Positions 33,701 to 45,200 of a stretch of DNA of 64,000 nucleotides are shown here, piece after piece (the first letter of the stretch is position 1; each line of letters begins with the position of its first letter). The notes beneath the pieces are model-generated. The model was not told the origin of the DNA. It saw nothing but the letters and a program-made list of their open reading frames with translations, and ran no database searches. The DNA comes from Hydrangea macrophylla (taxonomy: Eukaryota > Streptophyta > Magnoliopsida > Cornales > Hydrangeaceae), in NCBI GenBank assembly GCA_033977485.1, contig CM066992.1, positions 105,821,450-105,885,449 of the forward strand, in the 5' to 3' direction. Position numbers and translations under genes: made by a program.

Positions 33701-34015
33701 GAGTTTGTGGAATTATTTTTAGATTAAACTTCATTGAAATAGCTTTCTTTTGACTTAAGATAGACGTCCATACGATCTCGGAAGATTTAGTTATGAATTT
33801 TACAAGAACGGTCGACGAAACTGGACAGAGGCAGTTTTTGTCCCGGACAGAGACTGAATTCGGCCAATTTAAAGTCATTCTGAGTTTGTGAAATTATTTT
33901 TAGATGAAACTTCATTGAATTAGCTTTCTTTTGACATAAGATAGGCACTCATACGATTTTTCTAGATTTAATTAGAATTTCTGCAAGATCGGTCGACGAA
34001 CTTGGGCAAAATCTG
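33701..34015 (+). repeat. Imperfect tandem duplication, 181-bp period, in LTR1
   Basis: GAGTTTGTGGAATTATTTTTAG...GGTCGACGAA occurs at 33701 and 33882, with about 80 percent identity by eye. Same in the other LTRs. Confidence 0.85.
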
Positions 34016-35280
34016 TCCTTAACTAAATAAAGCTTTTGTGTGTTGTTTCGCCATTTCTTTGCGATGCAACTACTTGTGTAACGATTATAATGCTATGTTT
34101 ATATTGTTTCCATAAGTACGTCGACTAATTGAATAACTCTCGGCTCGAATTTCATGTGATCGTTTGCCAATTGTCGCTACGCTTGATCTAGTAAATGGTT
34201 TAGAATGTTTTAAAACATTTCTTAATAATTGCATATTGTTGAAATATTTTAGTGTATTATTTTGTAATGTAAGGTTTTTATATAAATAAATACTTAACAA
34301 GATCTTTGGACATAAATATTTTTATAAAAGATTTTGGAACTAAATCATTTTTCGGTTAATTCTTTTACTATGTTTCTTGTCGGAAATCCGTAGTAATTAG
34401 ATCGTTGATCCGAAAATTACGCCGTTTGTTTCTAAAATCTTAGAATAATATTTAAAGAAGTTCCACTAAGTTTGGCGACATTTCGAATCAGTAAAAATAC
34501 AGCGTACGGTTAGGTACCACACATGCATAGGAACCTAGCCCTTTTCAGTGACGGACTCCGATTTGAGTCTAGTCAATGGCGTTGGACTCATAATGATGTG
34601 TGGATCATCATCTTAAGGTTTAGGCGCACTTTTGTCATATTTGATTATTTCTTATTTTTAGTGTTCATTTCTTAAGCATTATTGTGTTTATTCGCTGTAG
34701 GGATATTCTTGTCTCTACCAGGAATTTTTGTTTATTGCTAAGACGCTCTGGTGAGTACTCTAACTCACTTAAAAACACTCAACTATAATTTTATCAGATA
34801 GATATATGCTATCATAAGAAATTGGTAATAAATGTATGCTAATATGATTAATTGTTCCTATGTGATTTATTTGAAAATTGTATGGTGAATTTTGGAATAT
34901 AGATCTTGTGTACCTTGGATTTTGTGGGCATAATATTGAATTATTATTATTCAGCATTATATGAGCATGTGCGATGCTAGGATTGCGACAACGACATTGG
35001 GGTAGATAATCTAATGGCAAATTAATAAATTGTGCGAGAACATTAAATTGACGCTTACGTCCGATGAATAATGCTTGAGGGTGTGTTTTCGTTTCTTGTC
35101 ATATCATGGTCAGTCTTGGTTCTGGTTGCTATTATTTTGTTGTTCCGTTGTTGTTGAGATTTCGGGCTCAGACCCAACTTTCCTTGGTAGCGTTCTTTCA
35201 GTCGCATAGTTGAGTTCATGGTTGAGTTGAGCATAGTTGGTGGAAGTGATGTGTTGATGGTATTATGAATGGTTACAGAG

Positions 35281-35440
35281 TATCTTGATATGGTCGGCTT
35301 TAGAGCACGTATGCCCAATGTGGGTATGCCATTCAAGCGGCTTTAGAGCATGCATACTCATTGGATATCTTGATATGGTCGGCTTTAGAGCACGTATGCC
35401 CGATGAGGGTATGCCATTCAAGCGGCTTTAGAGCACGTAT
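35281..35440 (+). repeat. 85-bp tandem repeat in LTR1
   Basis: TATCTTGATATGGTCGGCTT starts at 35281 and 35366. Each unit holds two CGGCTTTAGAGCA halves separated by ATGCC...GGTATGCC. Present in LTR2 and LTR3 too. Confidence 0.9.
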
Positions 35441-35736
35441 ATCCTTTAACTAACGGCTTACGCCGGTAATTTGTGTAAGTAGGAAATGATGTATTTGGAG
35501 AGAGTAAGTGATTTATGGGTTTGTGTTCAGTGGATTATGTCTATTCTTGAGACTGGTTCATGTTCAGTTTTGTTGAGTTGTTCTATCCTTCTTGTCATGG
35601 TCTTGTATCCGTGGTTTTGCGTTTGGGGTTCTCGATTTAGTGAATGGTTGGTTGGGTTAATGTTTACACTACACGACAATAGTTGCGAGTATTATTCTTA
35701 ATTCATTATTGTTTCTTTGTGAGTGTTGTACTCGCT

Positions 35737-35811
35737 CAGCTTTCGCAAGCTGACGGTGTTTATACCCTGGACATCCTATGTCCAGGTTATCAGTATGGTG
35801 ATGCAGGTGAT
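35737..35811 (+). other. Two hairpins and GCAGGTGAT motif in LTR1
   Basis: CAGCTT-TCGC-AAGCTG (35737-35752) and CCTGGACAT-CCT-ATGTCCAGG (35766-35786) are perfect stems, followed by GCAGGTGAT at 35803-35811. The region could act in the RNA as a polyadenylation, dimer or packaging element; that is inference. Confidence 0.6.
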
Positions 35812-36240
35812 GGACAGGTAGATGGAGACTACCATGATTATGATGATGCTTGCGATGAGGAAGACTTTGGCTTTGCTAGTTAGCATTTGGGAGCCAACGT
35901 TGTTGCGGCTCTTCTATAATTCTGTTGTTATGTTTATGTTGTTCGAGATACTACGATGTAATATATTTTGGGCAGACGTTGCCTAGACCTCTATTTATAT
36001 TTGTTTAAATTTGGGATGGATTTTATGATTGTTTAATATGTATGTTTAATATTTATGTAAGATTTCTACTTCCGCTGTTGCTTTTAGCCATTGCATGAAC
36101 CTTTATTAAGTATATATTTCTGTTAGAATGTTATCGTGGACAATCAGGTGATCTTTCAACCAGTCGCGTACCTAAGGGTCCAAAGTAGGAAATCTAATTT
36201 TTCCCGAACTTTGCTACGTCGGGGCGTGACAGGGTTTTAG

Positions 36241-36252
36241 TGGTATCAGAGC
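36241..36252 (+). other. Primer binding site, copy 1
   Basis: TGGTATCAGAGC, complementary to the 3' end of plant initiator-Met tRNA, nine bases after the LTR end. Copies at 46022-46033 and 55793-55804. Confidence 0.92.
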
Positions 36253-36340
36253 TTAGGTTTAGTTGAGCTCGCTGATTGTCCTATACACTTAAGCTATGAA
36301 CCGTAAGTTACCTTGCGCTAGTACTGACTTTAAGATGATT

Positions 36341-36350
36341 TTCTTTGCAG
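36341..36350 (+). promoter_or_regulatory. Candidate 3' splice site ahead of ORF1
   Basis: TTTTCTTTGCAG/G ends at 36350, four bases before the ORF1 ATG. A GTAAGT at 36303 is too close (48 bp) to be its normal partner, so a donor in the LTR such as 33297 is more likely. Confidence 0.5.
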
Positions 36351-36354
36351 GACG

Positions 36355-37356
36355 ATGGATCCTATCGTTGTCCCAGACGCTTTCGGAGGATTTCTTATTT
36401 ATGCTGATCATGTGGAGGCGATCGACCCTATCGCTTACCAGGAGGGTATTCGAGAGAGAGCCCGTCGATATTTAGAGGAGGATATCTGGAGAGCCGTCTA
36501 CGAGACAGACGATGACCGCCCTATCCGAGTGCGCATGAGCATTCTTCATAGATCACTGACGACGGAGCGCATCTACACAGAGATGGCCCGGATTGTTGCT
36601 CATGAGTCAGAGTACCGCCCGATCATGCTACAGGCTATTCGTCTCGGACCACCTATTCCACCTCCAGCAGTTATTCCGGAGCCGGTGATTCCTGAGCCCG
36701 TAGTCCCCGAGGACATTCGCCCAGCTGAGGCGGACCCTCCAGTGCCCGTTGAGCCTATTATGGTAGAGGATCCTGCTGAGCCAGTGCCTGAGGTGCCCGG
36801 ATCACCTATAGCTATTGTTCCACTTGCTGAGCCAGTGCCTGAAATGCCCGGATCACCTATAGCTGCTGTTCCACTTGCAGCCGTTCCTATTGCTGACCTT
36901 GAGGGAGACGGTATTGACGATGATGACTTCCTTGAGGACCCGGAGGAGGACATTGGTGATGCTGTCGACGATGAGGATGAGGTCGAGCCAGAGGAGGAGG
37001 AGCCTATCGAGGATGACGCCGACGCCGATGTTGACCCAGTTGCAGATGAGGGTGTTGAGGATGACCCCGAGGAGATCGAGCCAGTAGAGGATATGGAGTT
37101 AGATGCTGATCTCGGAGTCGATGCTGATGAGGAGGAGCTGGAGCTCGAGCCTGACATTATCCACATTCCTGATGATGCCCCGCCGCTAGTTGCTGAGGAG
37201 CCAGTCTTTGTGCAGGAGGGAGTTGCTCTTGGAGTCATTGATGAGTTTGACTTCTGGTTAGACTTGGTGCCTTCTGAGACATATATCGTACCAGCTAATG
37301 AGATTCCGCCCGAGGTGCCCGATGATGACGACTTCTGGGATCATCTTCATATCTAG
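36355..37356 (+). CDS. ORF1: acidic protein of unknown function upstream of gag, copy 1
   Basis: 333 residues; the first ATG after the primer site, four bases past a 3' splice site. Residues 1-98 look folded and helical (basic-acidic mix, IRERARRYLEEDIWRAVYE). Residues 99-175 are Pro-rich with a 17-residue tandem repeat (141-157 and 158-174, AEPVPEVPGSPIA type). Residues 180-270 are mostly Asp/Glu. The C terminus has two short acidic motifs with an FW pair, DEFDFWLDL (296-304) and DDDDFWDHL (323-331). No zinc finger, membrane segment or signal peptide. I do not recognise a family. Position before gag is unusual for this lineage. The acidic-hydrophobic ends resemble transcription activation domains or histone-binding tails, which is only a guess. 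Confidence 0.8.
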   Translation: MDPIVVPDAFGGFLIYADHVEAIDPIAYQEGIRERARRYLEEDIWRAVYETDDDRPIRVRMSILHRSLTTERIYTEMARIVAHESEYRPIMLQAIRLGPPIPPPAVIPEPVIPEPVVPEDIRPAEADPPVPVEPIMVEDPAEPVPEVPGSPIAIVPLAEPVPEMPGSPIAAVPLAAVPIADLEGDGIDDDDFLEDPEEDIGDAVDDEDEVEPEEEEPIEDDADADVDPVADEGVEDDPEEIEPVEDMELDADLGVDADEEELELEPDIIHIPDDAPPLVAEEPVFVQEGVALGVIDEFDFWLDLVPSETYIVPANEIPPEVPDDDDFWDHLHI

Positions 37357-37734
37357 ATCTTTTGCATGACTGTTTGGGCCTGCGTGCCTACCTCTTTTGT
37401 TGTTATATATGATGTATAGGTACCAGCCCTGATGGTAGTAGGAGTAGCCATCCTTTTGTCGCGCTTGCGCGTTGTATATAGTTTTAGCATTAGCGCTGCA
37501 GTCGCATCTGCATATTTTGGTTGTACTACTCTTTTGATCCATATATATGTGCGACTGTTATTATTGAGGTATTTGTTTTTGGTTTACATGTACACATATT
37601 GCATCATGTTTTATGATACATTCTATATCTATATGGTATCTTTAGTTGGAGTTTCATATTTTTTTTATAGTCATCTCAAAACCAAAAGAGAAATCATTAA
37701 CCGCGAAGTATGGGTACTGACGTACAGATCGCAG
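37357..37734 (+). other. ORF1-gag spacer, open in the gag frame after two TAG codons
   Basis: ORF1 and gag share a reading frame. ORF1 stops at TAG (37354-37356); a second TAG is at 37417-37419, and the frame is then open from 37420 into gag. An ATG at 37432 would add 101 hydrophobic residues before gag, but the T-rich composition explains that text. I take the gag start as 37735. Confidence 0.6.
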
Positions 37735-40700
37735 ATGGCAGGAAGGACAAGAAGAAATAGAAACGGGGTAGACCCTGAAGCTCCTCTGCTAAATGAGATT
37801 GACCCAACTGGATTGCTTGGTGCTCTTGTCCGACGAATAGAGAGAGCTTCCAACAATATCAACAACAATCATGCACCACCTCAGCGACAGATTGGAGACA
37901 AATTAGTGGAGCGTTTTCGTGCACTTCGCCCCGAAAAGTTCGATGGTGCCGCTGAGCCATGGAAAGCAGAACAATGGCTGCGGGATATGGATTTAATTTT
38001 TGAGACAATGGGATGCACGGAACTAGAGAAACGCCGATTGGCCACCTTCCAACTGATCTATGCTGCGGCTGATTGGTGGGAAGCTGAAAGAGCTGCTATG
38101 GGGGAAGAAGCGGTGAGACAGATGACATGGACAGCATTTCGAGAACTCTTTCTGGAGAATTACTTTCCACATGCAGAAAAGATAAAGAAACAGAAAGAAT
38201 TCTTGGAGTTAACTCAGGGATCTCAGACTGTGAGGGAATATACAGTGCAGTTTGAGAGGTTGTCCCGATTCGCACAACACATGGTGGATACCCCAGAGAA
38301 GAAAAACCAGCGGTATCACCAAGGACTTAACTTACGACTGCAACAGTTGACCTTGAGTTATCGGAATCAGAGTTTTAAGGATCTCGTGGGTTCGGCTAAG
38401 GAGCTCGAGGATATGAATCAGAGGGAACAAAGAAGGTTTGGAAACCGATCTTCCCTGCCATTCAACAACCCATCTTCATCCCACAACAAGCAAGGACGGA
38501 GACCTCTGCCATACAATAGGCAAGGACACCGACCCCCAGTTCGCTTCCAGAATAACAAGCGTACTTGGAATGGAGAGAGGAAGCCTCAACAGCAGCAGCA
38601 GAAAGCCCCACCTACTGCACCAACAGTGCACAAACCCCCAGTTATCCTAGAGAAGGGTGAGGAAAAGTGTTTTAATTGTGGGATACCAGGGCATATGGCT
38701 AGAGATTGCAGAGCACCTCGAACCTTTGGCCGACAGAGCATAGTTTGTTATAACTGTGGCAAGCCAGGTCACCTCAGTAGGGAATGTAGAGAACCCCGCC
38801 GTGAGAATTCTGGACAACAGAGGCAAGCTAGGGTGAATGCTATCATCCCTGAGGAGGCTGGATTTGATGCCGAAGAGCAGCAAAATCTAGAAGGTACACT
38901 TACACTCTTTCGCAGTAGAGTTAAAGTGTTATTTAATACTGGTGCGTCGAATTCTTTTATTGCGTTTAAGTTGGTGCAAGAATTGGGTTTAGTGCCTCAA
39001 AACCTTGATGTAATACTGAATGCAGTGTCTCCTTTGGGAGCTACGGTTAAGTTGGGTAGAGTATGTCAGGACTGCCCTATAACTATAGATGATAGAAATT
39101 TTCCCGCAGATCTGATAGTGTTATCTATGAAGGAATTTGATGTCATTTTGGGAATCGATTGGCTCACTAAGTTCTATGCTAACTTGGATTGTGTGAGTAA
39201 GTCTATTACTTTTTCAGTACCTGGAAGTTTACCCCTTAAACTTCAGTGCACTTGTTCTAGTGATGGACTCTTTACTAGTCGTTTAGCCGCTATTGAGACT
39301 ACGACGTCGGAGATTGTCATTTCACAGATTCCAATGGTGCAAGAATTTGAGGATGTATTCCAGGATATCACGGGTTTACCGCCAAAGAGAGAGATAGACT
39401 TTTGCATAGAATTGGTACCCGGTACAATTCCGATATCCAAGACTCCTTATCGAATGGCACCAACGGAGATGCTCGAGTTGAAGAAGCAGGTGCAGGAGTT
39501 AGAAGATTTGGGATTCATTCGGCCTAGTACTTCACCTTGGGGAGCACCCGTACTCTTTGTGAAGAAGAAAGATGAATCGCTCCGATTGTGTATTGACTAT
39601 AGAGAGTTAAATAAAGTGACGATCAAGAACAAATATCCACTCCCCAGGATAGATGATTTGTTTGATCAGTTGCAAGGAGCAACAATCTTTTCAAAGATAG
39701 ACTTGAGATCAGGATATCATCAGTTACTTGTGCGACCCGAAGATGTGCCAAAGACAGCTTTTCGCACGAGATATGGGCATTACGAGTTCCTAGTGATGTC
39801 ATTTGGTCTAACCAATGCCCCAGCAGTGTTTATGGATTTGATGAATAGAGTCTTCCGACCATACTTGGATCAATTTGTTATTATTTTTATCGATGACATA
39901 TTGATTTATTCCAAGAGTATGGAAGAGCACGAAAAGCACCTACAAATCGCATTACAAACCTTAAGAGACAATCGTTTGTACGCAAAGTTTAGCAAGTGCG
40001 AATTTTGGCTTAAGGAAGTCAAGTTTTTAGGACATGTTGTGTCCGAGAAGGGAATTTCTGTTGACCCATCCAAGACTGATGCAGTGTCAAGTTGGATTAG
40101 GCCGAGCAACGCCTCAGAAGTCAGAAGTTTTCTTGGGTTAGCAGGGTATTATCGGAGATTTGTGGAGGGATTCTCCAAGATTGCAGCCCCGCTGACTGGA
40201 TTGACAAAGAAGGATGTAAAGTATGACTGGAAAGACAGGCATGAATGCGCATTTCAAGAGTTGAAGGAGAGATTGACCTCTGCGCCAGTGCTTGCTATTC
40301 CGAGAAGCGGCGAGAGATTTACCATCTACAGTGATGCGTCATACCAAGGATTGGGCTGTGTATTGATGCAAGATGGGAAAGTGATAGCATATGGGTCTAG
40401 ACAGTTAAAGCCCCATGAGAAGAACTATCCGACACACGATATTGAGTTAGCCGCTGTAGTTTTTGCTCTTAAGATCTGGAGACACTACCTAATCGGAGAG
40501 CAGTTCGATTTGTTTTCAGACCATAAGAGTCTGAAGTATCTCTTCTCGCAGAAGGAGTTGAATATGAGACAACGCAGGTGGATGGAGCTGCTCAAGGATT
40601 ATGATTTCACACTGCAGTACCACCCCGGCAAGGCTAATGTTGTTGCAGATGCCTTAAGTCGGAAATCCTATGATATGTTAGCCTCCCTCATGATTAGAGA

Positions 40701-42243
40701 ATGGCGAGCGATGGAAACGTTAAGTGAGTTTGACGTGCAGCCAATAGAAGCAGCAGGAGAAGGACAATACCTTGGATGTCTAGTGGTACAGCCGACCATT
40801 ATTAGCAGAATTTTGGAAGCACAGAAGCAAGATGCCAGATTCCAAGAATGGTTTGCTAGGATGGCAACCAAAGATTCTGAAATTTGGACCATGAGTTCAG
40901 ATGGTGGGTTTAGATGCAAGAATCGACTTTGTGTGCCCAATGTGGGCGATCTTAGGAAAGATATACTGGATGAAGCACACAAATCACGTTTGACAGTTCA
41001 CCCCGGAGGAACAAAGATGTACCGAGATTTGAAGAGAAATTTCTGGTGGGAAGGAATGAAACGTGAAGTGGCAGAGTACGTTTCCAAATGTCTTACTTGC
41101 CAGCAAGTCAAGGCCGAACATCGGAAACCGTCAGGACTTTTGCAACCGTTGCCAATACCGCAGTGGAAATGGGAACACATTACCATGGACTTTGTGGTTG
41201 GATTGCCAAGGTCACAGCAAAACCACGACGCCATTTGGGTGATTGTAGATCGTTTGACCAAGTCAGCTCACTTCATTGCATATAATATGACGTATCCAGT
41301 GGAGAAGCTGAGTCAAATGTATGTACAACAAGTGGTTCGACTTCATGGTGTACCCGTGTCAATCGTATCAGATCGCGATTCTCGGTTCACCGCAAAATTT
41401 TGGGAGAGTCTGCAGTCAGCATTGGGAACATCGTTGAAGATGAGTTCAGCTTTTCATCCGCAAACCGATGGGCAAACGGAGAGAACGAATCAAGTCATGG
41501 AGGATATGCTTAGAGCATGTGTCATTGACTTTGAGAGCTCATGGGAAACTCATTTGCCTTTAGTTGAGTTTGCGTACAACAACAGCTATCACTCAAGCAT
41601 AGGGATGGCACCATTTGAAGCTTTGTATGGAAGACCATGCCGATCACCCTTATGTTGGGCCGAGGTTGGAGACAGCCAACTTCTTGGACCAGACATGGTT
41701 CGAGAGACCAATGAGAAGGTTGCCGTTGTTAGAGGAAAGATGAAAGCAGCACAAGACCGATACAAGAGTTATGCAGATCAGCACCGTAAAGATAAGGAGT
41801 TCAGTGTCGGTGATCATGTCTTGCTTAAGGTATCTCCGATCCGAGGAGTAGTGAGATTTGGACAGAAGAGAGGAAAGTTGTCGCCTCGCTACATTGGACC
41901 GTTTGAGATATTAGAGCGTGTAGGTAAAGTGGCCTATAGACTTGCATTGCCACCCAGACTATCAGAAGTTCATAATGTCTTTCACATCAGCATGTTGAAG
42001 GAGTATCACCAGGGCCCGACACCGCATGTGATCGACTTCAATGATATAGAAGTGAATGACAACATATCCTATGAAGAGAGGCCTGTGAAGATTCTGGACC
42101 GAGGAACCAAGAAACTGAGGAACAGAGAGTTTCCATTGGTGAAAGTTCAGTGGAAGCATCATGATGAAAGAGAAGCTTCTTGGGAGATGGAATCTGAAAT
42201 GCGAGAAAAGTATCCAGAATTGTTCATACCCGAGGACTCGTGA
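37735..42243 (+). CDS. Gag-Pol polyprotein with chromodomain, copy 1 (open throughout)
   Basis: 1502 residues from [11 protein letters not shown]. In residues of this start: gag core about 60-200; two CCHC zinc knuckles (312-325, 338-351); protease signature [10 protein letters not shown] at 400-409; RT with [11 protein letters not shown] (Asp656) and FIDD (718-721); RNase H with Asp867, Glu904, Asp929; integrase zinc finger (His1082, His1089, Cys1119, Cys1122) and D,D35E core (Asp1152, Asp1213, Glu1249); GPY/F module about 1380-1424; chromodomain about 1447-1496 ending [17 protein letters not shown]. Gag and pol are one frame, usual for this lineage. The start was chosen over the open frame from 37432 because homologous gags begin with a short basic/acidic N terminus. 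Odd: the protease catalytic Asp is Asn (codon AAT), so processing is likely lost. Length is normal. Confidence 0.95.
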   Translation: MAGRTRRNRNGVDPEAPLLNEIDPTGLLGALVRRIERASNNINNNHAPPQRQIGDKLVERFRALRPEKFDGAAEPWKAEQWLRDMDLIFETMGCTELEKRRLATFQLIYAAADWWEAERAAMGEEAVRQMTWTAFRELFLENYFPHAEKIKKQKEFLELTQGSQTVREYTVQFERLSRFAQHMVDTPEKKNQRYHQGLNLRLQQLTLSYRNQSFKDLVGSAKELEDMNQREQRRFGNRSSLPFNNPSSSHNKQGRRPLPYNRQGHRPPVRFQNNKRTWNGERKPQQQQQKAPPTAPTVHKPPVILEKGEEKCFNCGIPGHMARDCRAPRTFGRQSIVCYNCGKPGHLSRECREPRRENSGQQRQARVNAIIPEEAGFDAEEQQNLEGTLTLFRSRVKVLFNTGASNSFIAFKLVQELGLVPQNLDVILNAVSPLGATVKLGRVCQDCPITIDDRNFPADLIVLSMKEFDVILGIDWLTKFYANLDCVSKSITFSVPGSLPLKLQCTCSSDGLFTSRLAAIETTTSEIVISQIPMVQEFEDVFQDITGLPPKREIDFCIELVPGTIPISKTPYRMAPTEMLELKKQVQELEDLGFIRPSTSPWGAPVLFVKKKDESLRLCIDYRELNKVTIKNKYPLPRIDDLFDQLQGATIFSKIDLRSGYHQLLVRPEDVPKTAFRTRYGHYEFLVMSFGLTNAPAVFMDLMNRVFRPYLDQFVIIFIDDILIYSKSMEEHEKHLQIALQTLRDNRLYAKFSKCEFWLKEVKFLGHVVSEKGISVDPSKTDAVSSWIRPSNASEVRSFLGLAGYYRRFVEGFSKIAAPLTGLTKKDVKYDWKDRHECAFQELKERLTSAPVLAIPRSGERFTIYSDASYQGLGCVLMQDGKVIAYGSRQLKPHEKNYPTHDIELAAVVFALKIWRHYLIGEQFDLFSDHKSLKYLFSQKELNMRQRRWMELLKDYDFTLQYHPGKANVVADALSRKSYDMLASLMIREWRAMETLSEFDVQPIEAAGEGQYLGCLVVQPTIISRILEAQKQDARFQEWFARMATKDSEIWTMSSDGGFRCKNRLCVPNVGDLRKDILDEAHKSRLTVHPGGTKMYRDLKRNFWWEGMKREVAEYVSKCLTCQQVKAEHRKPSGLLQPLPIPQWKWEHITMDFVVGLPRSQQNHDAIWVIVDRLTKSAHFIAYNMTYPVEKLSQMYVQQVVRLHGVPVSIVSDRDSRFTAKFWESLQSALGTSLKMSSAFHPQTDGQTERTNQVMEDMLRACVIDFESSWETHLPLVEFAYNNSYHSSIGMAPFEALYGRPCRSPLCWAEVGDSQLLGPDMVRETNEKVAVVRGKMKAAQDRYKSYADQHRKDKEFSVGDHVLLKVSPIRGVVRFGQKRGKLSPRYIGPFEILERVGKVAYRLALPPRLSEVHNVFHISMLKEYHQGPTPHVIDFNDIEVNDNISYEERPVKILDRGTKKLRNREFPLVKVQWKHHDEREASWEMESEMREKYPELFIPEDS

Positions 42244-42266
42244 TCTCGGGGACGAGATCTCTTTAT

Positions 42267-42280
42267 AGGTGGTGGAGAGA
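42267..42280 (+). other. Polypurine tract, copy 1
   Basis: AGGTGGTGGAGAGA directly before LTR2; the plus-strand primer for reverse transcription. Copies at 52047-52060 and 61818-61831. Confidence 0.8.
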
Positions 42281-45200
42281 TGTAACACCCATATTTTAAT
42301 ACCAGTATTTCCCATGTATTATTTATGTTTTCTGTCTAGATATAAATAAATATAGTTTGGTTGTATTTTATTTTGTAAGTTTTGACAAGTTACAAATTGA
42401 CTAGTTGTCTAATTTTGCCTTTTCACAACTTTTGTTTATTACATTGGTTTAATACATTTAATTTTATATCTGTAATATTTGGTTGATACTCACAGTTAAT
42501 TATTCGTTCAGTCCCGGTGACATTTTCTGTCTGTGCGCGTAATAGTCTGTTTACGTGTATATCGAGGTCACACACCTACACTGGGATTAGTTCGCGTTAT
42601 TCAAGTTTAATTTCACGTGGGACCCGCGACTTACGCGTGGTACATTTTAATTCGTCCACTTGGACCCACTCAATTAATGACATTTGGTCAAATCTTTAAG
42701 TGACATGTGTCCCACTTAAACCCCCATTATATATGGGTATTATACTTCATTTGGGAGCTCATTTTCACACATTCCCTAATCTCTACACACACTAAACACA
42801 CACTAAATCCCAGCCCCTTTGTTCTTGAGAAAAACCAAGAGAACTTTTCATTTTTCTCTTGCATGTCCCATTTCTAAGTGAATCAAGACCCCTACTAGCC
42901 TCTGGCACCCTTTTCTCCTACCATTTCAAGTTCTTGGAGCATCTAAGGAGTTGCATGGATGAGTTCTTGGAGTTTTTTTTTGAAGCCTTGAAGTTCATAT
43001 CTTGAAGAACATCACCATATTCTTCATTTCTTCCAATTTCCTTCAATTGATCATCATCCAACCACTTCTCAAGTTTTGTGAGTATCACTCACTACTTATC
43101 CTATGTTTATATACATATTTACATGAGAGTTTAAACTTTATCCTTGTCCTCTCTATATACTCCTATACTACAATCTATTCAAGAATCTAAGTTCTTCATC
43201 ATCATCTTCATCCAAGTTGAAGGTCTAGCTTGGATTACCTTCATTCTTGTAAATCTTAGCTTGCATGTTGGAATTGTGGATGATCTAACATCATCCATGG
43301 CTTAGTATACATCCTTGACTACTTAGTATAGCTTAAAATCATCTTGCATGTCATCATAAATCAATTAAATGCATTGCATGTGCTTGAAAATGATTGGAAA
43401 TCAAGAAACCACACTTTTCAGATTTTGTTTTGCACAGGGGAGTCTGTTTCAGCAGATTTTCGGACATGATATTTTATGTTTGAGTTTGTGGAATTATTTT
43501 TAGATTAAACTTCATTGAAATAGCTTTCTTTTGACTTAAGATAGACGTCCATACGATCTCGGAAGATTTAGTTATGAATTTTACAAGAACGGTCGACGAA
43601 ACTGGACAGAGGCAGTTTTTGTCCCGGACAGAGACTGAATTCGGCCAATTTAAAGTCATTCTGAGTTTGTGAAATTATTTTTAGATGAAACTTCATTGAA
43701 TTAGCTTTCTTTTGACATAAGATAGGCACTCATACGATTTTTCTAGATTTAATTAGAATTTCTGCAAGATCGGTCGACGAACTTGGGCAAAATCTGTCCT
43801 TAACTAAATAAAGCTTTTGTGTGTTGTTTCGCCATTTCTTTGCGATGCAACTACTTGTGTAACGATTATAATGCTATGTTTATATTGTTTCCATAAGTAC
43901 GTCGACTAATTGAATAACTCTCGGCTCGAATTTCATGTGATCGTTTGCCAATTGTCGCTACGCTTGATCTAGTAAATGGTTTAGAATGTTTTAAAACATT
44001 TCTTAATAATTGCATATTGTTGAAATATTTTAGTGTATTATTTTGTAATGTAAGGTTTTTATATAAATAAATACTTAACAAGATCTTTGGACATAAATAT
44101 TTTTATAAAAGATTTTGGAACTAAATCATTTTTCGGTTAATTCTTTTACTATGTTTCTTGTCGGAAATCCGTAGTAATTAGACCGTTGATCCGAAAATTA
44201 CGCCGTTTGTTTCTAAAATCTTAGAATAATATTTAAAGAAGTTCCACTAAGTTTGGCGACATTTCGAATCAGTAAAAATACAGCGTACGGTTAGGTACCA
44301 CACATGCATAGGAACCTAGCCCTTTTCAGTGACGGACTCCGATTTGAGTCTAGTCAATGGCGTTGGACTCATAATGATGTGTGGATCATCATCTTAAGGT
44401 TTAGGCGCACTTTTGTCATATTTGATTATTTCTTATTTTTAGTGTTCATTTCTTAAGCATTATTGTGTTTATTCGCTGTAGGGATATTCTTGTCTCTACC
44501 AGGAATTTTTGTTTATTGCTAAGACGCTCTGGTGAGTACTCTAACTCACTTAAAAACACTCAACTATAATTTTATCAGATAGATATATGCTATCATAAGA
44601 AATTGGTAATAAATGTATGCTAATATGATTAATTGTTCCTATGTGATTTATTTGAAAATTGTATGGTGAATTTTGGAATATAGATCTTGTGTACCTTGGA
44701 TTTTGTGGGCATAATATTGAATTATTATTATTCAGCATTATATGAGCATGTGCGATGCTAGGATTGCGACAACGACATTGGGGTAGATAATCTAATGGCA
44801 AATTAATAAATTGTGCGAGAACATTAAATTGACGCTAACGTCCGATGAATAATGCTTGAGGGTGTGTTTTCGTTTCTTGTCATATCATGGTCAGTCTTGG
44901 TTCTGGTTGCTATTATTTTGTTGTTCCGTTGTTGTTGAGATTTCGGGCTCAGACCCAACTTTCCTTGGTAGCGTTCTTTCAGTCGCATAGTTGAGTTCAT
45001 GGTTGAGTTGAGCATAGTTGGTGGAAGTGATGTGTTGATGGTATTATGAATGGTTACAGAGTATCTTGATATGGTCGGCTTTAGAGCACGTATGCCCAAT
45101 GTGGGTATGCCATTCAAGCGGCTTTAGAGCATGCATACTCATTGGATATCTTGATATGGTCGGCTTTAGAGCACGTATGCCCGATGAGGGTATGCCATTC

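Larger units (their letters stand above)
32500..36231 (+). repeat. LTR1 of the array
   Basis: 3732 bp, TGTAACACCC to GGGGCGTGACA. A TATA box TTATATATGG at 32946-32955 implies that U3 is only about 470 bp and that R plus U5 is over 3 kb. Downstream are GTGAGT at 33297, a 181-bp imperfect duplication (33701 and 33882), an 85-bp tandem repeat (35281 and 35366), and two perfect hairpins (35737-35786). Short open frames inside have no recognisable product. Confidence 0.95.

Noticed and set aside
35281..35440. 85-bp repeat in the LTR as a satellite seed
   Set aside because: Only two units, present once per LTR; no expansion seen.
36303..36350. GTAAGT...TTTGCAG as a self-contained intron before ORF1
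   Set aside because: 48 bp is below the usual minimum for plant introns; the acceptor is better paired with an upstream donor.
36600..37238. 212-codon Ser-rich open frame on the minus strand opposite ORF1 (also opposite copies 2 and 3)
   Set aside because: It is the mirror of the Asp/Glu/Pro codons of ORF1 (GAT/GAG/GAC read as ATC/CTC/GTC-shifted Ser codons), low complexity, with no independent signal.
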